Assembly (NCBI GenBank): GCA_030535395.1
Contig: JAUNLK010000011.1
Location: forward strand, 1-62,291
Length of the DNA: 62,291 nucleotides
Reading direction: 5' to 3'
Source of the DNA: Tissierellia bacterium
GTDB lineage: Bacteria; Bacillota; Clostridia; Tissierellales; Peptoniphilaceae
Position 1 is the first letter of the stretch. Every line of letters begins with the position of its first letter. The notes beneath the pieces are model-generated. The model worked only from the letters and a program-made list of their open reading frames with translations. It ran no database searches and was not told where the DNA came from. The translations under genes and the position numbers were made by a program. Of the stretch, positions 1 through 10,109 are shown piece by piece.

Positions 1-10
1 TCAACGCAAA

Positions 11-45
11 TACCCCCTCTACTGGTTTGTCCAGTAAAGGGGGTA
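11..45 (-). terminator. hairpin downstream of truA
   Basis: A 15-bp near-perfect inverted repeat (arms 11-25 and 31-45, 5-nt loop) lies about 35 bases after the truA stop. The T-run on the minus strand is weak (ATTTG), so this may be an RNA 3' end rather than a classical intrinsic terminator. Confidence 0.5.
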
Positions 46-80
46 CGTTTCATTTTTTCCGGGGGATTTTTCATTCACAT

Positions 81-824
81 TCATTCATAGTCGATGGAGA
101 TGAGGCAGAGGCCCTGGGGGGCTGCCGTGGGGCCCAGGGTCCTTCGGTCGCCGTTTAAGGTGGCTTGGTAGAGGACCTCGGGGTCCCTGAGGCCCCGGCC
201 AATTTCCATGGCGCCCCCCATGATGATGCGAATCTGATTTTTTAAAAAGGACTTGGCATGGAAGTCCGTGACAATGAGGCTGCCCTTCCGCCGGATCTCA
301 ATGGACTCTATGGAGCGAATGGGATTGCCCGGGGAGGCGTAGCGGCCAATAAAGGCGGAGAAGTCGTGGGTCCCCACGAGCTTTTTCAGGCCCTCCCCCA
401 TGGCCTCCACATCCAAAGGATGGGGGCAGTGGGTGGCATGGCGGTCCCAGAGGGCATTTCTGTGGCGCTCATTGTAGATGGTGTAGCGGTAGTGCTTCAT
501 TTTGGCCCCGTAGCGGGGGTGGAAGTCCCCGTCCACCTCCTCCGCCCGGACCACGGACAGGTCCCGGGGGAGGTGGCGATTGATGACCTTGGGGAGATTG
601 CCCAGGTCGATTTTGGTGGCACTGAGAATGGTGGCCCGCTGGCCCAGGGCGTGGACTCCCCCGTCGGTGCGCCCCGCTGATCGAAGGCGGACCTCCTCGT
701 GGAGGGAGGCCAAAAGAGCCAGCTTCAGCTCCCCCTCCACCGTTCTCAGATTCCTCCCCGGCTGCTGTTGATAGCCGTGGAAGTCCGTCCCGTCGTAGGC
801 CAGGGTCAGGAGGATGTGCCTCAT
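81..824 (-). CDS. truA: tRNA pseudouridine(38-40) synthase
   Basis: Isomerises uridines 38-40 in the anticodon arm of tRNAs. The 247-residue length is normal for TruA. The catalytic signature GRTDGGVHA is intact, with the nucleophilic Asp at residue 54. The gene is the last of a minus-strand cluster and its start overlaps the ecfT stop by four bases (ATGA-type overlap), indicating translational coupling. ecfA-ecfA-ecfT-truA is a classic Bacillota gene order, often next to ribosomal protein operons; here the upstream partner is trpP instead. Confidence 0.95.
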   Translation of the reverse strand: MRHILLTLAYDGTDFHGYQQQPGRNLRTVEGELKLALLASLHEEVRLRSAGRTDGGVHALGQRATILSATKIDLGNLPKVINRHLPRDLSVVRAEEVDGDFHPRYGAKMKHYRYTIYNERHRNALWDRHATHCPHPLDVEAMGEGLKKLVGTHDFSAFIGRYASPGNPIRSIESIEIRRKGSLIVTDFHAKSFLKNQIRIIMGGAMEIGRGLRDPEVLYQATLNGDRRTLGPTAAPQGLCLISIDYE

Positions 825-1627
825 GGCAGGGGCAGGAGCCTCAGGGCCGCCACTCCCACAAAGAAGGCCGTGGAGATGAGAAAGACCGTCCAGTCAAAGG
901 AGGTGGTCACCAGGGGATTCATCTTGGTCCGCTTTCCCTCCCCCCGGTAGCAGCGGCTCTCCATGGCATTGGCCAGCTCATCGGCCCGCCTCAGGGCATT
1001 GATGAACAGGGGCACCAGGAGGGGAATGAGATTCTTGGCACGGCTGACAATATTGCCCGACTCAAAGTCCGCCCCCCGGGCCATTTGGGCCTTCATGATC
1101 TTGTCGGCCTCGTCAATGAGGGTGGGGATGAAGCGAAGGGCAATGGTCATCATCATGGCAATGGCGTGGGCGGGAAAGCCCAGCTTGGCCAGTGGCGTCA
1201 TGAGCTTTTCAATGCCCTCAGTGAGCTGAATGGGGCTGGTGGTGAGGGTGAGAATGCTGGTGCCCGCCACCAGAAGCACCAGGCGAATGGCCATAAAGAC
1301 CGCCTGATTGAGGCCCTGGCGGCTGATACTCAAAAAGCCAAAGCGAAAGAGCTCCTCCCCGGGAATGAAAAATAAGTTCATGAGAAAAGTCACCAGGAGG
1401 ATCAGTCGCAGGGGCTTCAGTCCCCGGAGAATCATGGCCAGGGGCACTTTGGAGGCCCAAATGGTGAAGAGGAGAAAGGCCACCACCAGAAGATAGGGGC
1501 TGTAGTCCACAATGAAAAACAGGGAGACGATGAACAAAAACATAATGATGATTTTGAACCTGGGGTCCAAGCGGTGGACGGGACTGTCCACCGGGAAGTA
1601 CTGTCCAATGGTAATGTCTTTAAACAT
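821..1627 (-). CDS. ecfT: ECF transporter transmembrane subunit EcfT
   Basis: Membrane scaffold of the group II energy-coupling factor module that joins the two ATPases to interchangeable substrate-binding S components. The 268-residue protein has several hydrophobic segments and the two short Arg motifs used for ATPase coupling, ARG at 173-175 and YRG at 217-219. I chose the ATG at 1627 (MFKDITIGQ), inside the end of ecfA2 (8-base overlap), because family similarity begins there; the longer open frame upstream is not conserved-looking. Confidence 0.93.
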   Translation of the reverse strand: MFKDITIGQYFPVDSPVHRLDPRFKIIIMFLFIVSLFFIVDYSPYLLVVAFLLFTIWASKVPLAMILRGLKPLRLILLVTFLMNLFFIPGEELFRFGFLSISRQGLNQAVFMAIRLVLLVAGTSILTLTTSPIQLTEGIEKLMTPLAKLGFPAHAIAMMMTIALRFIPTLIDEADKIMKAQMARGADFESGNIVSRAKNLIPLLVPLFINALRRADELANAMESRCYRGEGKRTKMNPLVTTSFDWTVFLISTAFFVGVAALRLLPLP

Positions 1628-2480
1628 TTTTTGCCTCCCACAGGGCGAGAATGCTCTCCGCCGCCTCTTCCACAGTGATGGCATCGTCCAGTTCCAGGCC
1701 CCGTTCCCTGAGATCGTTAATGGCACTCTTCACCTGGGGCACGTCCAGGCCCATGGAGCGGAGGCGCTTTTCCTCCTGGAAGACCTCCCGAGGGGGGCCG
1801 TCCATCTGCACCCTGCCCTCACTCATGACCACAATGCGAGTGGCCAGGCGGGCCACCTCCTCCATGCTGTGGCTCACCAGGACAATGGCGGTGTCGGTGC
1901 TTTTGAAGATCTCCCGAAGCTCGTCCAGGATCTCCTTGGAGCCGTGGGGGTCCAGCCCGGCCGTGGGCTCGTCCAGTACCAGGACCTCCGGCTCCATGGC
2001 CAAAATCCCCGCAATGGCCACCCGGCGCTTTTGGCCCCCGGAGAGTTCAAAGGGGGACTTCTCCCCCACTTCCTCCTGATTGAGGCCCACCTGCTTCAGG
2101 GCCCTGGCCACCCGCTGGTCCACCTCCTCCTTGGAGAGACCCAGATTCTTGGGGCCAAAGGCCACGTCCAAATTCACCGTCTCCTCAAAGAGCTGATACT
2201 CGGGATACTGAAAGACCAGGCCCACCTTCTGCCTCAGCTGGGAGAGCTTGCCCTTTTCCCGCTGATAGTTGATTCCATCCACGAGGATCTCGCCGCTGGT
2301 GGGAACCACCAGGCCGTTTAAATTCTGCACCAGGGTGCTCTTTCCACTGCCGGTGTGGCCAATGAGGCCCACAAATTCCCCCGATTCAATGGTGAGATTG
2401 ACATCGAAGAGGGCCTGCTTTTGGAAGGGCATGCCGGGACTGTAGATGTAATTTAATTCTTTGACTTCAATGCGCGACAT
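1620..2480 (-). CDS. ecfA2: ECF transporter ATPase EcfA2
   Basis: ATP-hydrolysing subunit of the ECF vitamin/amino-acid uptake module. The 286-residue protein carries Walker [10 protein letters not shown] (residues 41-49), the ABC signature LSGGQKRR and Walker [13 protein letters not shown]. The N-terminus, with the inserted [12 protein letters not shown] stretch, is typical of EcfA2 rather than EcfA1. The start overlaps the end of ecfA1 by 28 bases and the end overlaps ecfT, so the three subunits should be made together. Confidence 0.94.
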   Translation of the reverse strand: MSRIEVKELNYIYSPGMPFQKQALFDVNLTIESGEFVGLIGHTGSGKSTLVQNLNGLVVPTSGEILVDGINYQREKGKLSQLRQKVGLVFQYPEYQLFEETVNLDVAFGPKNLGLSKEEVDQRVARALKQVGLNQEEVGEKSPFELSGGQKRRVAIAGILAMEPEVLVLDEPTAGLDPHGSKEILDELREIFKSTDTAIVLVSHSMEEVARLATRIVVMSEGRVQMDGPPREVFQEEKRLRSMGLDVPQVKSAINDLRERGLELDDAITVEEAAESILALWEAKNV

Positions 2481-3289
2481 ACCGCTTCCACAAACTCCTC
2501 TCTGTGCAGGATGTCCCCCTCCAGGGGAAAACCCGCCTCCTTCAAAATTTGGCTGACTTCCGTCACCTGAGGCACATCCAGGCCAATGTCCTTCATGGCC
2601 TGGACATTTTGAAATACCTCCCGAGGAGCTCCCTCCAGGATGATCCGCCCCTTTTCCATGACCACCAGGCGGTCCGCCTCCACGGCCTCACTCATAAAGT
2701 GGGTGATGAGGATGACGGTCTTGCCCTGTTCCCGGTTGAGGCGCTTCACCGTGGCCACCACTTCCTCCCGTCCCACGGGGTCCAGCATGGCGGTGGGTTC
2801 GTCCAAAATAATGTAGTCGGGATTCATGGCCAATATTCCCGCAATGGCCACCCGCTGCTTCTGGCCCCCCGAGAGCTGATGGGGGGATTTTCTCCGAAAT
2901 TCCTGCATGTCCACCACATCCAGGGCGTAGTCCACCCGGCGGCGAATCTCCTCCGGCTCCACGGCGAGATTCTCCGGGCCAAAGGCCACATCCTCCTCCA
3001 CCATGGTGGCGACAATTTGATTGTCGGGGTTTTGGAAGACCATCCCCGCCCGGCGGCGAATGTCCCACAGGTGTTCCTCATCCCGGGTGTTGAAGCCATC
3101 CACGATGATCTCCCCCTCCGTAGGGGTGTAGAGGGCATTGAGGCACTTTGCCAGGGTACTCTTGCCACTGCCATTGTGGCCCAGGATCACCACAAATTCC
3201 CCCTTGTCAATATTGAGAGAGAGATTGTCGATGGCGGGCCGAGGAGCGTCCTCGCTGTACCGATAGCTTAAATTTTTAATTTCAATCAT
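2453..3289 (-). CDS. ecfA1: ECF transporter ATPase EcfA1
   Basis: First ATPase of the ECF module, 278 residues. Walker [11 protein letters not shown]-loop FQNPDNQ, signature LSGGQKQR and Walker [12 protein letters not shown] are all present. The start is set at the ATG at 3289 ([11 protein letters not shown]), preceded by an AGGAG ribosome site; the frame is open further upstream but without family similarity. It follows trpP by 69 bases, a gap that holds a possible promoter, so the module may be expressed both with and without the T-box-controlled transporter gene. Confidence 0.94.
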   Translation of the reverse strand: MIEIKNLSYRYSEDAPRPAIDNLSLNIDKGEFVVILGHNGSGKSTLAKCLNALYTPTEGEIIVDGFNTRDEEHLWDIRRRAGMVFQNPDNQIVATMVEEDVAFGPENLAVEPEEIRRRVDYALDVVDMQEFRRKSPHQLSGGQKQRVAIAGILAMNPDYIILDEPTAMLDPVGREEVVATVKRLNREQGKTVILITHFMSEAVEADRLVVMEKGRIILEGAPREVFQNVQAMKDIGLDVPQVTEVSQILKEAGFPLEGDILHREEFVEAVCRALKSKN

Positions 3290-3320
3290 GGCTACTCCTG
3301 TCTTGGTCCAAATCCATCTA

Positions 3321-3349
3321 ATTTTACCACAGGCAGTGGTGGTGAACAA
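3321..3349 (-). promoter_or_regulatory. possible internal promoter for ecfA1-ecfA2-ecfT-truA
   Basis: On the minus strand TTGTTC (3344-3349) and TAAAAT (3321-3326) are separated by exactly 17 bases, between trpP and ecfA1. This would let the general ECF module be transcribed independently of the Trp T-box. Sequence match only. Confidence 0.5.
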
Positions 3350-3358
3350 TGAAAGCCC

Positions 3359-3883
3359 TCAGCTGAGGCTCATCCGCTTCCGGTAGACGGACACCGCCCG
3401 GTCAATGACCGTTCCCGCCAGTCCATTGACCAGGGCTGTGGGCAGCACTATGGCCACAAACATGGGGAAGAACTTGGCACCGCCGGGGAGGCCCACCATG
3501 ACCATGGCCAAGAGGAGGAAGATGCCCCCGGAGACCATGGTGGAGAGGACAAAATTGATCCCCCGGGCCAAAAGCTGACTCCTGCCTCCCACATAGCTGG
3601 GGAGCAATTGCAAGAGGCCGTAGCAGAAGAGGGCCGAGGCCACCTTGTCCACAAAATTGGGGAGCTGCCCCCCGGGGAAGGAGGTGGTGAGGGCCGCCAA
3701 GATTCCCGCGGCCACCCCGAGGACCAGGGAGTTTTGAACACTTGGGGCCGCAATAATGGCTACGAACATACACACAGTGAGAAAATCAGGTTTCACCCCA
3801 TTGACAAAACCCGGTACGACGAAATGCAAAATGGTTCCCAACGCTAAAAGAATCGCTCCCTGTACTAAATCCTTCGTTTTCAT
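3359..3883 (-). CDS. trpP: tryptophan transporter TrpP-like
   Basis: Small integral membrane protein (174 residues) with about five hydrophobic segments and the TrpP/YhaG hallmark PGGQLPNFVDK (residues 70-80), preceded by a conserved-looking PGFVNGVKPDF stretch. TrpP proteins import tryptophan. The start is ATG 3883, just after a T-box terminator/antiterminator; the upstream open frame runs through the leader RNA and is not coding. The T-box specifier reads TGG (Trp), independently supporting the substrate. The direct neighbour is an ECF module, so this protein may use EcfAAT as an S component, but that is inference. Confidence 0.86.
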   Translation of the reverse strand: MKTKDLVQGAILLALGTILHFVVPGFVNGVKPDFLTVCMFVAIIAAPSVQNSLVLGVAAGILAALTTSFPGGQLPNFVDKVASALFCYGLLQLLPSYVGGRSQLLARGINFVLSTMVSGGIFLLLAMVMVGLPGGAKFFPMFVAIVLPTALVNGLAGTVIDRAVSVYRKRMSLS

Positions 3884-3889
3884 GTAAAA

Positions 3890-4168
3890 CCTCTTTTCTC
3901 GGCACAAAAAAACCACTTGCCCGTTTAGGAGCAAATGGTGTATTCGCGGTGCCATCCTAGTTGTGCCCAGTGGGCACATCTCAATTTAGATACTAACATA
4001 TCCTATCTCGATAACGGGAGAACCGTCACAGGCTACTCTACTTCACCCGGAGCTCACAGACCCATTCCCTCATCCATCCCCATCGATTCTCACCAACCAT
4101 CGACTCTCTGAAAAGTACAGGATCAGGTACTTACTTCTGTTCAACGCTTTGACATCAATTCAATTTCT
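3890..4168 (-). promoter_or_regulatory. T-box leader RNA, Trp (TGG) specifier
   Basis: Read on the minus strand, the leader of trpP contains a Stem I region with the specifier context GAA-TGG-GTC (TGG at 4062-4064) and the T-box sequence AGGATGGCACCGCG (3945-3958), followed by a terminator hairpin whose arms ACCATTTGC and GCAAGTGGT precede a run of seven T (3905-3939). Uncharged tRNA-Trp should stabilise the antiterminator and switch on trpP when tryptophan is scarce. Confidence 0.9.
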
Positions 4169-4174
4169 GACCTC

Positions 4175-4202
4175 ATTATACTACCGGGAGGTCAATTGTC
4201 AA
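4175..4202 (-). promoter_or_regulatory. sigma-A promoter of the trpP T-box transcript
   Basis: Minus-strand TTGACA (4197-4202) and TATAAT (4175-4180) with a 16-base spacer, both perfect consensus. Transcription should start near 4168, at the 5' end of the T-box leader. Confidence 0.9.
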
Positions 4203-4234
4203 GGAGAATTTTTAGCTTTTTAGGGGAGAATTTT

Positions 4235-4254
4235 GAGGGCCCGAGGGCCCCCTC
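4235..4254 (-). terminator. terminator of the pyr operon
   Basis: GC-rich hairpin (GAGGGGGCCC / GGGCCCTC) immediately after the carB stop on the minus strand, followed by an A/T-rich stretch without a long T-run. It lies just upstream of the trpP promoter. Confidence 0.6.
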
Positions 4255-4255
4255 A

Positions 4256-7200
4256 TTAGTGGTTGTACTCTCCCAGCTCATACACGGGGAGCTCCGCCAC
4301 ATTGGGGGCCGCCATGAGGGTCTCCACATAGACCCGGGCCTTGTCCAGATTGGTAAAGAGTTCCACATCGTGCTCAATGGCCGCCCGGCGAATGGCAAAG
4401 CCGTCCCGCTTGGCGTCGTTGCCCTTGGTGGGGGTGTTGATCACCAGATCCAGGTCCCCCTGTTGGATGAGGTCCAGGAGGGTCTCCCCCTCCTCCCCCA
4501 CCCGCTTCACGGCAGTGCTCTCAATGCCCTGGGCCTCCAAAAATTCCTTGGTGCCCTGGGTGGCATAGAGGCTGTAGCCCAGCTCCGCCATATTTTTGGC
4601 GATGGGCAGCATTTCCTCCTTGTCCCGATTGCGGACGGTGACCAGGACCCTCCGCTGGTGGGGGGCGATGTCCATGCCGGCGGCCACAAAGCCCTTGGCC
4701 AGGGCCTCTTGGGGGGTGGCCCCCACCCCGAGGACCTCCCCGGTGGAGCGCATTTCAGGCCCCAGGGAGGCCTCCACCCGGTGGAGCTTCTCCGTGGAGA
4801 AGACGGGAATTTTCACACAGGTCTTGGCCGCCCGCTCTCCGATCCCCGTTTCATAGCCCAGTTCTTTGAGGCTGTAGCCCAGCATGACCTTGGTGGCAAG
4901 CTCCGTGATATTGATCCCCGTCACCTTGCTGAGATAGGGCACTGTCCTAGAGGAGCGGGGATTCACTTCGATCATGTACAGTTCCCCGTCCTGGATGATG
5001 TACTGGATGTTGATCATCCCCTTGACCTCCAGGGCCAAGGCCGCTTTTTTCGTGGCCTCGAGAATCTCCTCCTCCATTTCCGGGGAGATCCTCGTGGAGG
5101 GATAGATGGAGATGGAGTCGCCGCTGTGGACCCCTGCCCGCTCCAAGTGCTCCATGATTCCCGGGAGGAAGACATCCACCCCGTCGCTGACGGCGTCCAC
5201 TTCCACTTCCATTCCCTGAATGTACTTGTCGATGAGGACCGTCCGCTCTGGGTCCATGGCAAAGGACTCGGTGAGATAGTAGCAGAGCTCCTCGTCCTTG
5301 TAGCAGATCTCCATGCCCTGGCCCCCCAGGACATAGGAGGGCCGCACCAGAACGGGATAGCCCAGCTCCTGGGCCCGCTCCATTCCCTCCTCCGTGGTGT
5401 GGATGCCGTAACCCCTGGGGCGATTGAGACTGAGCTCCTCCAGCATGGCATCGAATTTCTCCCGGTCCTCTGCCCGGTCAATGGCCACGGGATCGGTGCC
5501 CAAAATGGGAATGCCGTGGTCCTGGAAGGTCTGGGCAAGCTTTATGGCCGTCTGTCCCCCAAATTGGAGGATGACCCCCTCGGGCTGCTCCTTCTCGATG
5601 ATGTTCAGGGCATCCTCCGCCGTCAGGGGCTCGAAGTAGAGCTTGTCGGAGATGTCGAAGTCCGTGGAGACGGTCTCGGGATTGTTGTTGATGATGATGG
5701 TTTCAATCCCCTCCCGGGCCAGGGCCTTGACGCAGTGGACGGAGGCGTAGTCAAATTCCACCCCCTGGCCAATGCGAATGGGCCCGGAGCCAATGACGGC
5801 GATCCGCCGGCCATCCGACACGGGGCTCTCGTCCTCTCCCTCGTAGCAGGAGTAGAGATAGTTCACCTTTGCCTCCGTAAGGCCCCCCTGGGTGTCCACC
5901 TTCCGGTAGCGGGCGGTGATGCCAAAGAGGCGGCGGAGCTCCCGAATGAACTCCTCGTCGGTGTCCAGGGCCTCGGCGATAAAGGCATCGGAGAAGCCCC
6001 GCTTTTTGAGCATTCTCAGCTGCTCCTCGGTGAGGTCCTCCTTGCTAACTCCCTTGAGGACGGTCTCGGTGTCGATGATGTTTTTCAGGATTTGGAGGAA
6101 GTAGGCGTCCATTCCCGTCTCCCGGCTCAGGCGCATGAGGTCGTAGCCGGCGTGGATGAGGGCCGCCAGGTAGAAGAGGCGCTCGTCATTGGGCCGGCGA
6201 ACGTGCTCCTTTAAAGTTTCAATGTCCATGGCCACAAATTTGTCCTGGAGGAGGCTGTACTTGCCAATTTCCAGGGAGCGGAGGGCCTTTAGGAGGGCCA
6301 CTTCCATGGTGGGGCCCATGGCCATCACTTCCCCGGTGGCCATCATCTTGGTGCCCAGATTCCGGTCGGCATTGAAGAATTTGTCGAAGGGCCACTTGGG
6401 GAATTTTATCACCACATAGTCAATGGAGGGCTCAAAGGCCGAGGAGGGGGTGCCGGTGATTTTGTTTTCGATTTCGTCCAGGGTGAGGCCCAACGCCACC
6501 TTGGCCCCCACTCGGGCAATGGGATAGCCCGTGGCCTTGGAGGCCAGAGCCGAGGAGCGGCTCACCCGGGGGTTGATCTCAATGACGGCATACTCCAGGC
6601 TATTGGGCTCCAGGGCAAACTGCACATTGCAGCCCCCGACGATGTTCACCGCCTCCAAAATTTTAAAGGCGCTCCGGCGGAGCATATTGTGCTCCACATC
6701 GGTGAGGGTCTGGGTGGGGGCCACCACAATGCTGTCCCCGGTGTGGACCCCCACGGGGTCGATATTTTCCATATTGCAGACGGTGATGCAATTGCCCTTA
6801 CTGTCCCGAATGACCTCGTACTCAATTTCCTTCCAGCCGGTGATGGCCTTCTCAATGAGGACCTGGTGGACTCTGGAGAGGTGGAGGCCGCTGGCGGCAA
6901 TGGCCTCCAGCTCCTCCCGGTTCTTGGCAATGCCCCCACCGGTGCCCCCCAGGGTGAAGGCGGGGCGGACCACCACGGGGTAGCCCAGGGTCTCGGCGTA
7001 GCTCAGGGCAGCTTCAATGGTCTCCACCGTCTTGGACTCGATAATGGGCTCGCCAATCTCCTCCATGAGCTGACGAAATTCCTCCCGGTCCTCCCCCCGC
7101 TTAATGGAGGGAATATCGGTGCCAATGACCCCCACGCCGTACTTTTCCAAGATGCCCCGGTCGGAGAGCTCAATGGAGAGATTGAGGCCCGTCTGGCCCC

Positions 7201-7471
7201 CCATGCCGGCAATGAGGTGGTCGGGGCGCTCCCGCTCAATGATTTTTTCCAGGACCTCCACAGTGAGAGGTTCGATGTACACTTTGTCGGCCACTTCCCG
7301 GTCGGTCATAATGGTGGCGGGATTGGAGTTGACCAGGACCACTTCCACTCCCTCCTCCCGGAGGGACTCACAGGCCTGGGTGCCGGAGTAGTCAAACTCC
7401 GCCGCCTGTCCAATGACAATGGGGCCGGAACCAATGACCAGTACTTTTTTTACTTCCGCATACATAGGCAT
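4256..7471 (-). CDS. carB: carbamoyl-phosphate synthase large subunit
   Basis: Makes carbamoyl phosphate from bicarbonate, ammonia and two ATP for pyrimidine and arginine synthesis. At 1071 residues it is full length: two homologous ATP-grasp synthetase halves, each starting with a VIGSGP(I)xIGQ-type motif (residues ~13 and ~556), and a C-terminal MGS-like allosteric domain (last ~130 residues). It is the last gene of the minus-strand pyr operon, eight bases after carA. All recognisable synthetase motifs are intact, which contrasts with the degenerate glutaminase subunit next door. Confidence 0.97.
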   Translation of the reverse strand: MPMYAEVKKVLVIGSGPIVIGQAAEFDYSGTQACESLREEGVEVVLVNSNPATIMTDREVADKVYIEPLTVEVLEKIIERERPDHLIAGMGGQTGLNLSIELSDRGILEKYGVGVIGTDIPSIKRGEDREEFRQLMEEIGEPIIESKTVETIEAALSYAETLGYPVVVRPAFTLGGTGGGIAKNREELEAIAASGLHLSRVHQVLIEKAITGWKEIEYEVIRDSKGNCITVCNMENIDPVGVHTGDSIVVAPTQTLTDVEHNMLRRSAFKILEAVNIVGGCNVQFALEPNSLEYAVIEINPRVSRSSALASKATGYPIARVGAKVALGLTLDEIENKITGTPSSAFEPSIDYVVIKFPKWPFDKFFNADRNLGTKMMATGEVMAMGPTMEVALLKALRSLEIGKYSLLQDKFVAMDIETLKEHVRRPNDERLFYLAALIHAGYDLMRLSRETGMDAYFLQILKNIIDTETVLKGVSKEDLTEEQLRMLKKRGFSDAFIAEALDTDEEFIRELRRLFGITARYRKVDTQGGLTEAKVNYLYSCYEGEDESPVSDGRRIAVIGSGPIRIGQGVEFDYASVHCVKALAREGIETIIINNNPETVSTDFDISDKLYFEPLTAEDALNIIEKEQPEGVILQFGGQTAIKLAQTFQDHGIPILGTDPVAIDRAEDREKFDAMLEELSLNRPRGYGIHTTEEGMERAQELGYPVLVRPSYVLGGQGMEICYKDEELCYYLTESFAMDPERTVLIDKYIQGMEVEVDAVSDGVDVFLPGIMEHLERAGVHSGDSISIYPSTRISPEMEEEILEATKKAALALEVKGMINIQYIIQDGELYMIEVNPRSSRTVPYLSKVTGINITELATKVMLGYSLKELGYETGIGERAAKTCVKIPVFSTEKLHRVEASLGPEMRSTGEVLGVGATPQEALAKGFVAAGMDIAPHQRRVLVTVRNRDKEEMLPIAKNMAELGYSLYATQGTKEFLEAQGIESTAVKRVGEEGETLLDLIQQGDLDLVINTPTKGNDAKRDGFAIRRAAIEHDVELFTNLDKARVYVETLMAAPNVAELPVYELGEYNH

Positions 7472-7479
7472 ATTCCCTC

Positions 7480-8529
7480 CTAGAGATTCTTCAAAAGTTC
7501 AGTGATGTCCCCGGCCAAATCGTCGGCGCCGCTCTTGCCAAAGGGATCGAAGAGGACCCCGTGGGCCCTTTTTTCCAGGTGGCGGAAGCCCTCCACACTG
7601 CCATCGGCCACATTGCGGTGGCTGACCTCTGCCCCGGCCCCCTCCAGCTCCGTGAGGGTGTAGTCGTGGTTTTGGGCGGTCATGGAAATGGCGCCCCCCT
7701 CCAGTTCCCGGACGGCCAGGGAGGTGCCGTAGTGACCCATGGGCAGCTTAGTGAGGGTGGCCCCCAGGGCGAGACCCAAGAGCTGGGCCCCCAGGCCCAT
7801 GGCGAAGATGGGCACCTGGCCCATGACCTGGCGAATGTCCTTTACCAAATCGGTGTAGTGGGCGGCATTGCCGGGGCCGGAGCTCAAAAATAGAAGTTCG
7901 GGCTCGTCCTCCAAAATCTCATCGAAGTTCACCATGGCGGGATACACCCGGAGATTGAAGCCCAGGTCGGAGAGGGCATTGAGGCAGCTGTTTTTAATGC
8001 CAAAGTCCCAGACGGCCACCTTTTTGCCGGCTCCCTCGATCTCCATAATCTCCTTGACGGAGACCTCCTCGATGACATTGGGATTCTGCCCCTCCAGGAG
8101 CTCTCCCATTTGGGAGGGGGTCCGCAGGCGGGTGGTGATGATCCCCCGCTGGGGCCCGTTCTTTCTCAGGTGGGCGATGAGGCCCCGGGTGTCCACATCC
8201 TCCACCCCCACAATGTCGTGATAGCGGAGGTACTCATTTAAATTCATCTCACTGCGGAAATTGGTGGCGTGGTCCATTTTCTCCCGAATGATGAGGGCCT
8301 CCACCACGGGCTGATCCGACTGATTGTCGGCAAAGTTCATCCCATAGCCCCCCACCAGGGGATAGGTGAAGACCATGAGCTTGCCAATATTGGAGGGATC
8401 GGTGATGATCTCCTGATGGCCGATCATACAGCTACTCACGGTGAAAGTGCCCCCCACGGTTCTCATCTTGCCCCCAAAGTGGCTGCCGGTGAAGATTTTC
8501 CCATCCTCCAGCTGAATGTATACGTTCAT
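7480..8529 (-). CDS. carA: carbamoyl-phosphate synthase small subunit, glutaminase active site lost
   Basis: CarA normally hydrolyses glutamine and channels ammonia to CarB. The N-terminal CPSase_sm_chain domain (residues 1-~150) is well preserved. In the class I amidotransferase domain the nucleophile elbow that should read GxCLGHQ reads AMGLGAQ (residues 243-249): Cys is Gly245 and the following His is Ala248. The HPE motif carrying the catalytic His and Glu reads DPF (328-330). The QNH motif (286-288) remains. The frame is intact over 349 residues, so it is not a pseudogene; it probably acts as a structural partner of an ammonia-dependent enzyme. Confidence 0.93.
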   Translation of the reverse strand: MNVYIQLEDGKIFTGSHFGGKMRTVGGTFTVSSCMIGHQEIITDPSNIGKLMVFTYPLVGGYGMNFADNQSDQPVVEALIIREKMDHATNFRSEMNLNEYLRYHDIVGVEDVDTRGLIAHLRKNGPQRGIITTRLRTPSQMGELLEGQNPNVIEEVSVKEIMEIEGAGKKVAVWDFGIKNSCLNALSDLGFNLRVYPAMVNFDEILEDEPELLFLSSGPGNAAHYTDLVKDIRQVMGQVPIFAMGLGAQLLGLALGATLTKLPMGHYGTSLAVRELEGGAISMTAQNHDYTLTELEGAGAEVSHRNVADGSVEGFRHLEKRAHGVLFDPFGKSGADDLAGDITELLKNL

Positions 8530-8538
8530 AAGTCCTCC

Positions 8539-9429
8539 TTATATGAGACCCCTCAAGTCCTCCCAGCTGCACTGCTCCTCTTCAAGATAGGCCTCCAGGT
8601 CCCTCAGGATCTTGGGGATGGCCCCGGGATCCGAGAGATTTTGGGTGCCCACTTCCACTGCCGTGGCCCCGGCGAGGATCATGGCAATGACCTCCTCCGC
8701 CGACTGGATGCCCCCGATGCCCACCACGGGAATCTGCACGGCCCTGGCCACCTGGTGGACCATTCTCAGGGCAATGGGGAAGATGGCCGGGCCCGAGAGG
8801 CCGGCATAGAGATTGTTGAAGACGGGTTTTTTGGCCCTCACATCAATGGCCATGGCCTGGAAGGTGTTCACCAGACTCACGGCATCGGCCCCGGCGGCCT
8901 CCACGGCCCGGGCCACTTCCGCCACGTCCTCCCCATTGGGGGAGAGCTTCACCATGAGGGGGAAGCGGGTGATTTTCTTCACTCGCTCCGTCATCTCCGC
9001 CGCCTTCTTGGCGGTGCTCCCAAAGGCCATGCCCCCCTCCTTGAGATTGGGGCAGGAGATATTCAGCTCCAATATGTCCAGGTCTCCCTCATTGAGAAGC
9101 CGCGCTCCCTCCTCGTACTGCTCCTCGGAGTGGCCCCCCAAATTCACCACAATGGTGGTGTCCAGGGCCCGCATTTGGGGGAGCTTCTCCTGGAGGAAGG
9201 CCTCCACTCCCGGGTTTTCCAGGCCAATGGAGTTCATCACCCCCGAGGGGGTCTCCCAGATGCGAATCCCCTCATTGCCCCCGTGGGGGTTTAGGGTGAG
9301 GCCCTTGGAGCAAATGGCCCCCAGGATGGAGGGATCGTAGAAGCGGCTAAATTCCACCCCGTAGCCGTAGCAGCCCGAGGCCCCCATGAGGGGATTTTTC
9401 AAGCTTTGGCCCAAAAATTTTACTTCCAT
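8539..9429 (-). CDS. pyrD: dihydroorotate dehydrogenase, catalytic subunit (type 1B)
   Basis: FMN TIM-barrel that oxidises dihydroorotate to orotate. The 296-residue protein has the type 1B active-site segment NISCPNLKEGG with the catalytic Cys, and FMN phosphate-binding glycines near GIGGIQSAEE. It overlaps pyrK by 10 bases; PyrD(B) and PyrK form the NAD-linked heterotetramer in Bacillota. RBS AGGAGG-like sequence lies in the end of pyrK. Confidence 0.95.
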   Translation of the reverse strand: MEVKFLGQSLKNPLMGASGCYGYGVEFSRFYDPSILGAICSKGLTLNPHGGNEGIRIWETPSGVMNSIGLENPGVEAFLQEKLPQMRALDTTIVVNLGGHSEEQYEEGARLLNEGDLDILELNISCPNLKEGGMAFGSTAKKAAEMTERVKKITRFPLMVKLSPNGEDVAEVARAVEAAGADAVSLVNTFQAMAIDVRAKKPVFNNLYAGLSGPAIFPIALRMVHQVARAVQIPVVGIGGIQSAEEVIAMILAGATAVEVGTQNLSDPGAIPKILRDLEAYLEEEQCSWEDLRGLI

Positions 9430-10109
9430 CCCAGTACCTCCGTATCAAATACCGGCCCCTCGGTGCAGACCCGCTCCCTGCCCTGCTCCGTCTTGCAGGT
9501 GCAGGAGAGGCAGACCCCGAAGCCGCAGCCCATGCGGCCCTCCAAACTGGCGTAGACTTTCCCCGAACTCCCTCGGGCCACGGCCTCCATCATGGCCTCG
9601 GGGCCGCAGGTGTAGACGGTCCCCTGGGGGGCTCCCTGCGCCAAAATATTGTCCCCGTAGACGAAGGCGGTGCTCCCTTGAAACTCCGAAAAGAGCCCCT
9701 CCAATTTCTCCATGGGGGCCCGGAGGCCCAGGACCACTTTCACTTTCTCCCCGCCGTAGGTCTTGAGGAGGTGGTGGCCCGGGGCCATGCCGGTGCCCCC
9801 GCCGTAAAAGGTGATGGGCTCCTCCACTGGGGGAAAGCCCGTTCCAAAGGGCCCCTCCACGTCCACCCTCTCCCCGGGGGTGAACTGGGCCATGAGCTCC
9901 GTCCCCTTGCCCACGGTGCGAACGAGAAAGGACAGCCGCCCCTCCCCTTCATCGAAGACGGAGAGGGGCCGCTTCAAAAGCTTCGCCCCGTCCCCGGTGC
10001 CCACCATGTAGAACTGTCCCGGCACCGAGGCCGCCTCCTTCTGGGCCACGGTGAGGAGGAAGTATCCCCCGTCCAAATCCTTCACTTCCAGCACTTCTTT
10101 TAAGCTCAC
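9420..10109 (-). CDS. pyrK: dihydroorotate dehydrogenase electron transfer subunit
   Basis: FAD and [2Fe-2S] protein passing electrons from PyrD to NAD. The 229-residue protein has an N-terminal FAD domain, the NAD-domain motif CGPEAMMEAV, and a C-terminal iron-sulfur loop with cysteines in the pattern CxxxxCxxC followed by a fourth Cys (segment MGCGFGVCLSC onward). It overlaps pyrB by four bases and pyrD by ten, so all three are translationally coupled. Confidence 0.94.
   Translation of the reverse strand: MSLKEVLEVKDLDGGYFLLTVAQKEAASVPGQFYMVGTGDGAKLLKRPLSVFDEGEGRLSFLVRTVGKGTELMAQFTPGERVDVEGPFGTGFPPVEEPITFYGGGTGMAPGHHLLKTYGGEKVKVVLGLRAPMEKLEGLFSEFQGSTAFVYGDNILAQGAPQGTVYTCGPEAMMEAVARGSSGKVYASLEGRMGCGFGVCLSCTCKTEQGRERVCTEGPVFDTEVLGWK

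Noticed and set aside
4196..6214. 672-codon open frame on the plus strand opposite carB
   Set aside because: It is the antisense shadow of carB, produced by the GC-rich third positions; no RBS and no family motif.
7480..8529. carA as a pseudogene
   Set aside because: Frame is uninterrupted, spacing to pyrD and carB is tight, and non-catalytic positions are conserved; a selected non-glutaminase protein is more likely.
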